This document shows positions 10,908 to 20,855 of a stretch of DNA of 64,000 nt, piece after piece. The stretch is from Homarus americanus (lineage: Eukaryota > Arthropoda > Malacostraca > Decapoda > Nephropidae): the NCBI RefSeq assembly GCF_018991925.1, contig NW_024736071.1, positions 7,795,642 to 7,859,641 of the forward strand, written 5' to 3'. The notes under the pieces were generated by a model that worked only from the letters and a program-made list of their open reading frames with translations, did no database searches and had not been told where the DNA came from. Every line of letters begins with the position of its first letter. The first letter of the stretch is position 1. A program made the position numbers and the translations under genes.

Positions 10908-11626
10908 TGTACATATATAAAACGTAAATATGCAGTAGCAATCACAGATATTGTTATATGTGTTACACTTACTACACCAAGGAGAGGGATAGCTAGGGTA
11001 ATTCCCGTCCCTCCTCACAGCACTTCTATAGCGGCGTCGTTAGTAGCGGCTCTAAGTAAAGTGGAAGTGTTGTCAGTGCCGGTGCGAGTGGATAATACCA
11101 GATTGGCTCTTGATATAGACACAGGTGCTTGCGATAATGTATTGGCCTTGACATCCTATCAAGAGTTACAACGTAAATTCCCTCACCGAGACTTCATATG
11201 GCGACCTAGTAACACTGAGCACGAAGGAGTATCAGGTACTCAGCTGAGCATTCATGAAATGGTGATGTTACCACTCAGATTTTCAAGACGTGGTTCTCCC
11301 TTCTATGCTGACTTTATGTAGTTCAGCAGTATTTGTCAGGTGACAGGTTACTTGGTCTCCCAACCCTTAAAACGAACATGATAGATGTTCATCCACGTAA
11401 TCATACTATTACGTTTAAAGGTGTTTCCTACAACGCTAGATCGAAAGTGTTTTCCACCAATCCTATTAAGAGGAAGGTGGATCATGCGTCAGAGCTACCT
11501 CATGACCTCAACCCCACACTTTCACAGTGTGATTACAGCAGCAATAGTTGGAGGATAGTACCTGCAATTTTGAAGAGTACTCTCCATTACCAGAATGAGG
11601 AATTCACCAACGCAACAATCCTCTGA
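10533..11626 (+). pseudogene. Gypsy gag zinc knuckle and aspartic protease fragment
   Basis: This is a fragment of a Ty3/gypsy polyprotein. A cysteine-rich nucleic-acid-binding segment (CGNCGMSHASGKSNC) lies at about 10687-10735. After a (TA)n array, a retropepsin-like domain carries the active-site motif LDIDTGACDN with DTGA at 11118-11129, and a C-terminal LLGLPTLKTN (about 11345-11375) corresponds to the conserved protease flap and terminus region. A stop at 11319-11321 is followed by a frame change, and the (TA)n array interrupts the gag-protease junction. RT is not found downstream. The AT-rich composition differs from the GC-rich gypsy at 12.3-14.1 kb, so they are probably different elements. 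Confidence 0.65.
10841..10907. repeat. (TA)n microsatellite
   Basis: This is a pure TA dinucleotide run inside the gag-protease fragment. Frames translated through it (alternating Tyr and Ile) are artefacts. Confidence 0.95.
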
Positions 11627-12335
11627 GCTGAAGTGAACATTAGTTTCTGCAAATGATTCGTTCACTGCCCAGGGTGTGACAGGACGTGACTGCAGTTGTT
11701 GTGACTACTCATCAATCAACATCCTGTCAACAAAATTCTTTCGTACGGCACGAACAACCCCCAGTTACCAGCACCCCAGCACCCACCCTAGTGATGATGA
11801 CACATCCGGTCTGCGAGATGGTCTCAGCATTCTGAGGTATGGTATGGTGGATGTCCTAGTGTGATCAAAAGCGGCGGTTTGCTGTACTCAGAAATTTCGT
11901 GAACATTGACCCAGTCACCGGACCTTGGAATCAGCTGTGTCTACTGTGAGCGAAACACAAACAAGTCTACGGGATTGCGGCAACAATTTCACATTATCAA
12001 GAAATTCTAGAAAGGATTCTTCAATCAAGCCTACAAGATATAGGTAGTATCTAGGCATACATAAAGTATATACACACATTTACACACTCAAGACATGCCA
12101 TCACATTGATAGGACATCAATAGGTAAATGTCATTGTTGTAAGTGCTTACTTATGTTAATATATACTAAAGTTTCAAACTACATATTTTAATGATGTCAA
12201 TGACACATATACACTGGAACTTACGGTCGATCTACACTCAGGAATTATAGATACAATCCTTTTATAATAAAACAAGGAACTACAGTTTGGGTTTCGTTAC
12301 TTAAACCCAAATAATAAATTTATGTGAACGGCCTG
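11627..12335. other. No gene recognised
   Basis: The stretch between two gypsy fragments is AT-rich. Frames are short, and no promoter, RNA gene or repeat stands out. Confidence 0.5.
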
Positions 12336-14110
12336 GTTAATTGGACAATCCAGCAGATTCAAGGGGAGGGTGGCGGTTGGCTCTGTGTGGTAGCCGAAAT
12401 CTGAGCACGGCCGAGGCCGGCTTCGCTGCAGTAGTAGGGGAGGCCCTTGCTGTGGTATGGGGCCTGCGCAAGGCCAGGCTGTTCCTCCTTGGCTGCCCGA
12501 ACCTCATTCTGGTGACGGACCACCGCCCCTTAGTTGGCTTGCTAGGGGACAGAGCCCTCACGGATGTGGCGAATCCGCGCCTGTTCAGGCTCAAGGAGAA
12601 GACCCTGCAGTACCGGTTCACGGTCAAGTACTTGCCAGGGAAGCGGAACTGTGCAGCTGACTCCCTATCCCGCTTCCCCTCCCTCAGGGCGGCACCCGAC
12701 GTGGAGGACATGGACCAAGAGGAGGACCTGTGCGCTGCAGTGTGTGCAGTCACAATCGCAGCACTGGATCAGGATGGGTGCATCACTATGGACGAAGACA
12801 CAGTGTGCAAAGCGGCTGCGGACGACCCAGTGTAACAGATTCTAGTGTCGAGGGTGCTGGCGGGCGACTGGCACCCCCACAAGTCACAGGAGGTAGCCTG
12901 TCTGCGCCCGTACTTCTCGATGATGGACAGGTTGGTTGTGGTCAGGGGTTTGGTCGCCTACACCTTTGACCAAGGCTGTGTGCGCCTTGTCATCCCCGAC
13001 TCCCTCCGCCACCAGGTCGCCGTTAACCTGCACGTGGGGCACCAGGGCCTCGACTCAATGCTCAGGCGGGCCCAGCAGTCTGTGTATTGGCCTGGCATGG
13101 AGGGTGACCTGCAGTATCATCGGTCCCGGTGTGCTGCTTGCAAGACCCACGCCCCTTCCCAACCTCCGGAGTCGTTGGTTCTGACCCCAGCGCCAGACTA
13201 TCCTTTTCAACAAATGGTGGCCGATTTGTTCCTCCTGCAGGGCCACACGTACCTAGCATATGCTGACCGACTCACAGGTTGGCTGGAGATCGCCCACTTC
13301 CCCAACGAGGCCACCTCTGGAAAACTCATCGCCCGTCTGAAGGCCTACTTCACGAGGTGGGGGGCACCTGAGCAGATCTCCACGGATGGAGGTACCAACC
13401 TTGCCAGCCTTGAGATGACAGATTTACTCAAGTCATGGGGGGTCGAGGTGCGCCTCTCGTCGGCCCACTTCCCCCAGTCCAATGGCAGGGCAGAGGCTCC
13501 TCAGGGATAACACTGGGCCCGGGGGTAGCCTGGACTGCGATAGGACATCCCAGGCCCTCCTCCAGTACCAGAACACGCTTCTGCGGGGGTGAACAAATCG
13601 CTCGCCCAACTCGCCACCGGCCGCCAGCTCCGTGACGGCGTTTCCGTGGCCATACAGCACTATAAGGTGGACCAGCACTGGCGGCGGGCACTTCGAATGA
13701 GGGAGGTGCGCTTGGCTGAAACCCAGGACGGGGTCCTTCTGTCGCGGGGGGAGGTGTCCCGCCAGCTGGCTCCCCTAGCCGTGGGCACGCAGGTGCGTGT
13801 GCAGGACACAGCTACCAAGCTCTGGGACAGGACAGGCATAGTGGTGGAAGCCCGCCCTCACAGGCAGTATGCCGTCAGGTTGAGTGGCAGTGGCAGGGTG
13901 TCCATCCGCAACAGACGCCACCTGCGAAACGGCTCCACACCTGTGCCTACTACTCCGGTGGTGCACCAAGCTGTGCCTCCTGGCCCCCCTTCTGCTGTGC
14001 CCTCCGTACCCGCGCCCTCGCTCGCATCCCCGGCCCCTCCCCAGCCGAGTGCGGCCAGGCCCAGGAGAGGCCGTAGGCCCCCGGGCTGGTTGACGGACTA
14101 CGTGGTGTAG
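12336..14110 (+). pseudogene. GC-rich gypsy RNase H and integrase
   Basis: This is the 3' half of a Ty3/gypsy pol. In order: the end of RNase H (LVTDHRPLVGLLGD, KYLPGKRNCAADSLSRFP), a spacer, an H2C2 zinc motif (HVGHQGLDSMLRR to RSRCAACK, about 13035-13145), the integrase catalytic core with Asp in MVADLF (about 13220), Asp in ISTDGGTN (about 13385) and Glu in SNGRAEAP (about 13490), and a proline-rich basic C-terminus ending RPPGWLTDYVV. Lesions are an in-frame TAA at 12833-12835 and a deletion with compensating frameshifts between about 13500 and 13588. RT is absent: the 5' end at about 12336 is abrupt. Normal order (RNase H before integrase) distinguishes it from the 20-26 kb element. The high GC content contrasts with the neighbours. 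Confidence 0.8.
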
Positions 14111-14250
14111 TGTATGTGATGTAAAATTAGTTTAGAGTTTTGTTTTTGTTTTGTTTTTCTTTGTTTGACTGGTTTTTTTGCATTATTGTTGTTTTTATGT
14201 GCATTGTTTTCTTTTTGTTAGTTCAAATGTGCATTGTCATTTCCTTTTAA

Positions 14251-14636
14251 CTTGGGGGGGAGATGTAAGATTGTACCATCGCAAGATATGTTTTCCCATG
14301 TTGATAATGGGGGCTTCTCTATGGCAGCGCCCGGTTGCCAGCCACCAGCTGATGCTGTTAGAAGAAAGTCTACAAAGAACGTGGTCTATGATTCAAACCT
14401 CTCACAATGTTTAGGTTAGGTTAGGTTAGTTTACTGTAGACAAATGACAACCCCGTTGGGGTTTTGTCATGGAACCCTTGTAAACAAACTGTGCAGAGGA
14501 CAACACGCCCTGACTCGGCAGATATTTCAGGAGTATTTACTTTATTTCTTTTACTTCTATCGTCTTCGCCTCTGATAGCCTCGTTAGCCGCTTGGGTGGT
14601 TGGTCTAGTCACAATACCATGCGCTCATCAGACACA
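14251..14636 (+). repeat. Polypurine tract and 3' LTR of the GC-rich gypsy
   Basis: A purine tract (CTTGGGGGGGAGA, 14251-14263) directly precedes TGTAAGATTG, a typical LTR start, 140 bp after the integrase stop. The LTR may run to the ACACA at about 14636, where Harbinger sequence begins. A TTAGG array is present at 14410-14429 and an imperfect hairpin at 14444-14470. No second LTR is available to define the end. Confidence 0.5.
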
Positions 14637-15872
14637 AAGGCCCGAATTTAGAACAGTGATTTAAAAACGCATAAATGTTTAAACCAAGGTCCGAGCGAAG
14701 ATTGAAGATTGTTGGTATTCAGAACGTTGGCTTGAACCAACACAAAGATTCAAACCGGGTTTGAGATCGGAATTGTCGATCATCGCGTTAATCCAGCCTG
14801 AAGGCAGGTTTGGCGGTCGATCCTTCAAGCAAGTCAACATGAATTTTGACAGCGCGCTTGTCGGCGATATCATCAAATTGGAAATTTTGTAGAGGGAAGA
14901 CTGATGGTAGATAGGCAGAACCATATCAATTTTTATGATGACATGCAATTTAAACAACTATATACAGTAGGTACAGCAAAGGAGATTTCCTTGATATTTT
15001 CCGTGATGTGGAGCATCAACTTGACAGACCTGTTGGCTCTGGTTCACCTCTACCTCCCATTCATCAGCTGATGATTGCTTTGACATTCTTCGCAATGAAT
15101 AGTTTCCAGGTAAGCTTGATTCTGGTTACTGTATGAATTATGGTAAAGTGTACAGATACAACACTTTCGTTTTTAGGGTCCATGAAGATCCAGCGGATAA
15201 ACATAAAGAACGCTGACGCTTCTATATTTTGAGTGTTTTTCTTTTAAGAAAAGTATATTGATATATTTTCAATATAATTGAATCAATACTGAGTACATTT
15301 TGATTTGAATGTATTAATAAATAAAAGTTTATTCTTAACATTACTAATAGGGGAAATGTGGGGTTAAGAGAACAGAAAGAAACCTAACCTAACCGAACCT
15401 AGCCAGGTTACTACGCCCTGCATTGATTCATCTTACTTTGGTTATGAATATTGACACCTGTCCCGGATTATATGTACAATTTGTTTGTAATTGTTCTTCC
15501 TCTATGAATTTCTTTGTTATCATATAACATCACAGCCGCGTTGTAACACAGTACCATAAATTATAATTTGATTGTAATTATAGTAAGAAAAGTAACCGAT
15601 GTGCAAGGAGAGATTTCTCCTCCTCCATAAAAACTCGTCGAGTCATAGTTGCTGCCTTAATCTTGTAAACAATATTATCGATGGTGATTGGCTGTCTTAA
15701 TGGTGTACATTAAACGCGATTGGTTAGAATTTCAGTGTTAGAATCTTTGCTGAGAATTTAAGAAAATGCAACAGATTACCTGATCCGGGGTTCAAGCCGA
15801 GAAATCCTTATTCGCACGCCTGAGCCGAAATCAAATCCCAGGCTCAAACCACCGTTCTGAATTTGAGCCTTT
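14636..15872 (+). mobile_element. PIF/Harbinger-like DNA transposon remnant
   Basis: The ends are related inverted repeats: AAAGGCCCGAATTTAGAAC on the left, and AAAGGCTCAAATTCAGAAC when the right end is read in reverse. The interior holds one recognisable exon of a HARBI1-like nuclease (14967-15109). The rest is AT-rich and decayed. It appears to be inserted at the start of the gypsy RT fragment at 15866. A clean 3-bp target duplication could not be assigned. Confidence 0.55.
14967..15109 (+). pseudogene. HARBI1-like transposase exon
   Basis: The frame RYSKGDFLDIFRDVEHQLDR followed by SPLPPIHQLMIALTFFAMNSFQ-type sequence matches the helical N-terminal region of Harbinger nucleases, which ends in a similar GSFQ motif. 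It is preceded by an acceptor-like ATACAG (to 14966) and followed by a consensus donor CAG/GTAAGC at 15107-15115, so it looks like a genuine internal exon. The DDE catalytic residues would be on later exons, which I do not see. Confidence 0.55.
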
Positions 15873-16640
15873 GAGTTTGTGGTTCTGCCGTATGGCCGCT
15901 GGGACCTTCCAGTGCCTGATGAATCATCTGAAGGCTGACCTGGACAACCTTGTCATCTGGAGTGATTCCTGTGAGGAGCACCTACATTGTCTGCAGCCAA
16001 CTCGATGGTTAACCTCCCCAAGAGTGTGTTTGGGCATGTACATGTCACCTACCATGGACATGTGTTGGGCTGAGGTTAGGTATCCTCTGTTGCTGCGATG
16101 GTGGAAGCCATCATGGACGTCCCTGTACCTCTTGACGGAGTAATGCGGTTTCTCAACATGGTTGGCTATTACCGCCGTTTTTGCCGGAAGTTCTCCCAGG
16201 TCTTCCTTTTGAAAGATGATTGTCAGAGGGCCCTTGGGAACCTGAAGACCATCCTGGCGAGTGCTGTACCTTGAGAAACCGTTCCCTATCCACATCGATG
16301 CTAGTGATTATGGAGTTGGTGCCGTACTCTTACAAAAGGATTCTGATAAAATGCTACACTATTTGCTATTTTTTACAGAAATATAAGTGAAAGGAGGCAT
16401 TAGGAAATGTCCTAGCCCTTAAAAAGTGTAAAGTGTATCTATCCACCAATGCTTACCCCATAAGTTTTCACTGATCACAAATCCACCACCTTCATGGAAA
16501 ATATTAAATTTATAAATACAAGAGTGTTACGGTGGGCTCTGGCCTTACAGCCCTTCCATTTAGAGCAGAAACACATGAGAGGCCACGAAAATCTTTTTAG
16601 ACAATGTCTCTCGTGCTTGACCGTTGTTTGGCCCAAATCG
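15866..16640 (+). pseudogene. Degenerate gypsy RT-RNase H
   Basis: Fragments in shifting frames match a gypsy pol: FEFVVLPYG at about 15870, AAGTFQCLMNHLKADLDN (about 15898-15950), VMRFLNMVGYYRRFCRKF at about 16140-16195, RNase H IHIDASDYGVGAVLLQKDSD (about 16290-16350), and RVLRWALALQPF (about 16518-16555). The YxDD box is lost and there are several frameshifts. Its 5' side abuts the Harbinger remnant. It is an old relic. Confidence 0.65.
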
Positions 16641-17429
16641 TGCAACAGTCAAAGCATGGGCATTCTCGTGTCATGCCCTTGCGGCTTTTTTGGATTTACT
16701 GGAATTATCCTCCCATTCATCACCTTGTTGAAAATTATCCCCTTTCGTCTCCTGGAAGAGACCAAGGATGTGTTGCCCATTTTGAGTAAAATAAGGCAAA
16801 TAGGACATCTTTGCCTGATCTCAGCAGTCACCTGTGGACGTAAATAAACCATTGGCGTTCGGATGTGTTGGATGTGACTTTCATATTCACAGTCGATCTT
16901 TTATATCACCTAACTTGTTTTATGTTAATGTGCAATGGAATAACGCAAAAATCAGGCATATTTATAAAAACAGTAACATAGAACAACTCTAATTTTGCCA
17001 GTCCGAATACAGCCACTGTGGCAGGGATACCAAGACCAGCCTAAGCAGAGATCTGCATAGCGAGCGACAGGCTTACAAACTACCGGCTGGGAGTTTAGGA
17101 GTTGTAATATAGCATTTTGTGAAAACAAAAACATTAGATTTCTCTCTCCAGGGTTGAAATGAGTGGTCTCAGTTGAAACGGACTCACTTTCAGGGGCGGA
17201 TCCAGGAATATAAAAAGGGGGTAGGTCAAGTTGTGGGTGGGGGAACATGGCAAGCACAGTGAGCCCATCCAGCTGTTTTTTTTTTTAGGGGCGTTGCAAG
17301 CCCCCGGAATTGTTTTTGAAACCTGACCAATATCATGGGCGTTTAGAGGCCATTTTGAAGCCATGTGCACTTGATATTAAGAGATATTCTGAGGTCAATA
17401 GTAAGTACTTTATACTATACAAAAACGCC
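16641..17429. other. No gene recognised
   Basis: This probably contains the tail of the gypsy relic and unassigned sequence. A poly-T stretch lies at 17276-17286. I see no conserved frame. Confidence 0.5.
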
Positions 17430-17773
17430 TGAGTGTCATGGTCACGTTGACTGCTAGTCTATTTAACTAATGATTCTTATTAAACTCCACGACCGCAAAA
17501 CATGAGTGGGTTAGCGACCCCTGAGAAGACGTGGTTTTTCCCAAAGACGCTACACTTGTGTTTCCTCCCAGAGTCCCGCCTTTGTGAAGACAGTTATCAA
17601 TGCGTTGTTTATTCCACTTTCTCTTGGGAAACTCAATCTTGAATTAGTCTGTGTATATGAACTCAAGTAATTCGCCAGACCTTTGTCAACTGAGGGTCAT
17701 CTTTGAATGAGTAACAGTTAGTTTGTTTGTAATTATTGTCATTGCGTGAGTAGCGATCGCTGGCAACTCAGGG

Positions 17774-17782
17774 GTATATATA
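17774..17782 (+). promoter_or_regulatory. TATA box of LTR-V copy C
   Basis: GTATATATAC sits about 27-30 bp upstream of the segment just before repeat V1, so transcription would start within or just before V1. The equivalent box is present on the minus strand in copies A and B. Confidence 0.6.
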
Positions 17783-17810
17783 CACACACTCATCAGCAGG
17801 GCGAGCGTCT

Positions 17811-17837
17811 CTGACGCCGCCCCAACGTTTGTTCCAG
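17811..17837 (+). repeat. Copy-specific repeat V1 of LTR-V copy C
   Basis: This 27-bp sequence, starting CTGACGCCGCCCCAACG and ending TTCCAG, is repeated without mismatch at 18021-18047. It is followed by GTATGT. Confidence 0.85.
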
Positions 17838-18047
17838 GTATGTTTATGTGTAGCCATTCAGTTAATTCATTCAATTGTAGTGAATATCAGTGTTCATCAG
17901 TGTTCATGCTTTAACAGTTGAATTGTCATTCATTCAGTGTAAGAGAAGTAATATAACGTAAATATGTCTGTCGTCTAGATAAGAGAGTTGTTTGTGTTGT
18001 CATGCTTCCCAGTCCATCCCCTGACGCCGCCCCAACGTTTGTTCCAG
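17838..18047 (+). other. Candidate mini-intron in LTR-V copy C
   Basis: The segment starts with GTATGT directly after CAG and ends with the V2 repeat, whose 3' part GTTTGTTCCAG fits a splice acceptor. If spliced, the mature RNA would have the same sequence as if the direct repeat had collapsed. The prediction rests only on splice-site consensus and its presence in six copies. Confidence 0.45.
18021..18047 (+). repeat. Copy-specific repeat V2 of LTR-V copy C
   Basis: This is the exact partner of 17811-17837, 210 bp downstream. Confidence 0.85.
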
Positions 18048-18930
18048 ATCCCATTGTGATTCTTGCATCGCTCAACAACTGCCCCGGATGTAGTAGATAC
18101 CCAACAGGGACCATATATGAAACGATGGCACCGATGCAGCCTGATTAATGTGCTCCACTGCCTCTGGGTGCCCGACCCCAGACTCGCCATGTGTCTGGCT
18201 ACTACCGACCACAACAACGGTCGTGAGGCCCAGTGTTCTACCCTGGGTTACTCCTTGGAAGTATATGTCAACAGAGAGTGTTGTAAGATGTATGTTGGGA
18301 TAATTAGTTGGAAATAATTATCCCATGTTGGGTAGTGGACCCCTGTATCGGCTGGTTTCAGTATTAACGAATATGTTGAGTAAAGTCTTGTAACGGTACT
18401 GTAATGCCACGTATCACCAGTAGGTGTGAGAAGTACAGTAATGTACAAGGAGTGCCATGTACTATGTATTGTGAGTAGGGCCACGGAACTGGTCCTGCTA
18501 TGTATGTAATGTAACACCAGTAACGTTGTGTGCAGTAAGAGTGTAAGATCTGAATAATGACTGTTGAGTAAAGAACTAAGAAAATAAGTAAAGAAGAAAG
18601 TACTGAGTCTGCAATAAGCCCAGGAGTTGAGCCTGGTAGTTATAATTAATAATATATCTTTTTCCCTTTGATTTCATATTAATAAATTTGTTTTTAGAGT
18701 ACTTTAGGTGTATTCATTTCTCCCACAGTATTTTACCTTTATTTCCGTCCAAGTGACTTGATACCACAAATACCATACCCATGTGCCTAGACCCTCGACC
18801 ATGCTACCAAAGAATGTCCATGCTACCAAAAGAATAGGTGACAGAACCGAATAAGAGTAAGAACTAAGATAAGAGAAGTAAGTAAGATGAGGGTGGTGTA
18901 GGTGTTGGAACACACGCGCCCTCACATGAG

Positions 18931-19604
18931 TACAATACTGCATTAAAAAAAAAATATTGGGATTTGCTGATGAAAAGGGTGGGGGTCGGGAACCCCAGGA
19001 CACCCCTCCCTCCCCTGGATCCGACACTAACTTTGTGTTTATATAGCGGTTAAGTTGTGGACAGCCACACAGAACCTCCTCTAGTGACATCTGGCAATAA
19101 GTAAAATTTACCCACATGGGGATACTTCGGCATATGTGATTTTGAAAAGTAATTTATTTTTTTGTATTTTTTATTTTTAAACTTATTATACTTATTTTAT
19201 TTATCATGGTTTTAACCATGGAGGTATAATAGGGTGAAGGTGGCATCTGCTCTGAAAAATAAAGCCAACTTGAGTGCACAGCAGCCATCTTGTGATTGAC
19301 AAGAGATGCCTGTCGCTTGCCAGTAGTGTAAGAGGGAAACTTTCATTGTTGGAATTGGCACTATTTCTATTCTTATAACCTTTTTGGCTACATTTCTTTT
19401 GTTTTCTTTATTTCTTAAGTCTTTCTTTTCATTATTGTATTCCTTTCAATATTTTTGCTTATTTCTTTAATTCCTCTTATTTTTATTATCAGCTTTACTT
19501 AGTTATATTCTATTGTTACAACTCTCCTCCGTTCACCGCTTACCCAGCTTTCATCACTGGTTACCAGCAGCTAGGGTCGAATGTACGGAAGCAGTAGATA
19601 ATGT
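18931..19604. other. No gene recognised
   Basis: This is AT-rich sequence with T-rich runs at 19140-19200 and 19380-19500. I see no conserved frame or repeat. Confidence 0.5.
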
Positions 19605-20186
19605 GTCTCACAAGCATTGTCGAATTACCACTGGCTGCCCCGCCAATCTCTGGTGAGTGTACAGACAAACAATAGGCAGGTAGATTTCCACCAGGTCACA
19701 GAAACACACTTGTGCACTGTAGTCTTCTTTAATAAGCACTAATTCTTCACAACATTGCTTACAGAGTAATGTCTTCACAGCTTGACTCCACACTTCGAAT
19801 ATATAGTCAGCACACTACCAGTGTACAATTCCTTAATCTTCTTACTTTATATTAATCACAACAATTCCACAATATTTGCACAACAATTGTCTTCAGTTGT
19901 TCTGCTAGGCTTATTCTTTACACGCTGAACAGAAGCAATCGACTAACTAGGCAGGCTAAGGCAGCCCGCTCCCGCTTATATACGCCTAGTCAGACGCTTT
20001 TCAAGCATTCTAGAATCACCTAGAGACGCCTAGGAGATTCTACTACATTCTACTCTGATCGAGGTTTACAGTAATAAGTAAATCACAACAAAAATGATGC
20101 AATACATTCTAGGATATTCGTACATAATTAATACATCAATATATACACGAAAATTTTACTAAATTTGCTCAAATAACTGTTGCTTG
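19605..20186 (-). repeat. 3' LTR of the outer gypsy element, first part
   Basis: This is homologous to 30660-30812 plus 34614-34694 at the other end of the element. It has a minus-strand TATATAAG at about 19977-19984. It is interrupted at 20186 by the inner gypsy element and resumes at 26887-26933. The left limit is approximate. Confidence 0.6.
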
Positions 20187-20806
20187 TGTTACGAGTTGGG
20201 GATTTAGAAACTGGTTTAGAATATAGTTAAAAGTCTACCCAGATCCCAACAAGCAACAACAATAAAAAAACTAAACAAACAAAGACAATCGGACTATAAA
20301 AGGGTAGACAAAGGATGCGAGTTTTTGTTGTGTATAATAAAGTACAATAAATTCCTTAACAAAATATCCAGCTTTCTATAATTTACCCTTAACCATACTT
20401 AACCATACGCAACATTGGCTTAACAGTATATACATATTTATACAACATACAACAATCTGAAGCAAGTGAAGGTGGGAGGTAATATAGGGTTACAATACTC
20501 AAGTGCGGTGCTGAAGTGTCTGACGAGTAGGGCTGAGTATTGAAGAAGATGGTAGGTAGTCACTGTGCCGTAGGTTTCCAGGATAGGTAATCCAAGTGTG
20601 GTCACTTCCCAGAGTGAACTGAACTCTCCTCGATCTGGAGCTGATGAGGAAGAGTTGGAGGAGGTGACGCAACAACCAGGATATGGAGAAAGGAAACCCG
20701 GAGTGGTCACTAAGACTAGTCATACTCGGGTCGCGTCCCTAGATGGCGTTGCTCGGTAGTGCTGGGTAGTTAGATCATAACACAATAGATGGTGTGGTTC
20801 GTAATA
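20187..20806 (-). repeat. 3' LTR of the Gmr1-type element
   Basis: This pairs with 26262-26886 with few differences. On the minus strand it starts TATTACGAACC and ends CTCGTAACA. It lacks a canonical TG start if the CTTG target duplication is taken as the boundary. Confidence 0.8.
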
Positions 20807-20822
20807 CACCCCCCCCTCTCCA
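20807..20822 (-). other. Polypurine tract of the Gmr1-type element
   Basis: The minus strand reads GGAGAGGGGGGGG next to the 3' LTR. It lies 50 bp after the end of the RNase H frame. Confidence 0.7.
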
Positions 20823-20855
20823 AAGACCTCCGTAGCGCGGGCGCGAAGGAGGTGA

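Larger units (their letters stand above)
17434..18926 (+). mobile_element. LTR-V copy C, complete solo LTR
   Basis: This is the reference copy of the family. It starts TGTCATGGTC and ends CGCCCTCACA. TGAG flanks it at 17430-17433 and 18927-18930, a perfect 4-bp target duplication. The 1493-bp length is large for an LTR. In transcription orientation: a TATA box (17774-17782), direct repeat V1 (17811-17837), donor-like GTATGT (17838-17843), and repeat V2 (18021-18047) ending in CAG. An AATAAA-like site lies near 18680. There is no coding region. Five other copies with both V repeats lie at 1201-4564, 5734-7245, 8655-9533, 33437-34613 and 34695-37434. Confidence 0.8.

Noticed and set aside
10818..11018. 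Tyr-Ile repeat peptides
   Set aside because: Translations of a (TA)n microsatellite; the same applies to 44462-44855 and 61100-61260.
14679..14957. 92-codon minus-strand frame inside the Harbinger remnant
   Set aside because: It matches no known domain, lies opposite the likely transposase strand and contains no splice or promoter support.
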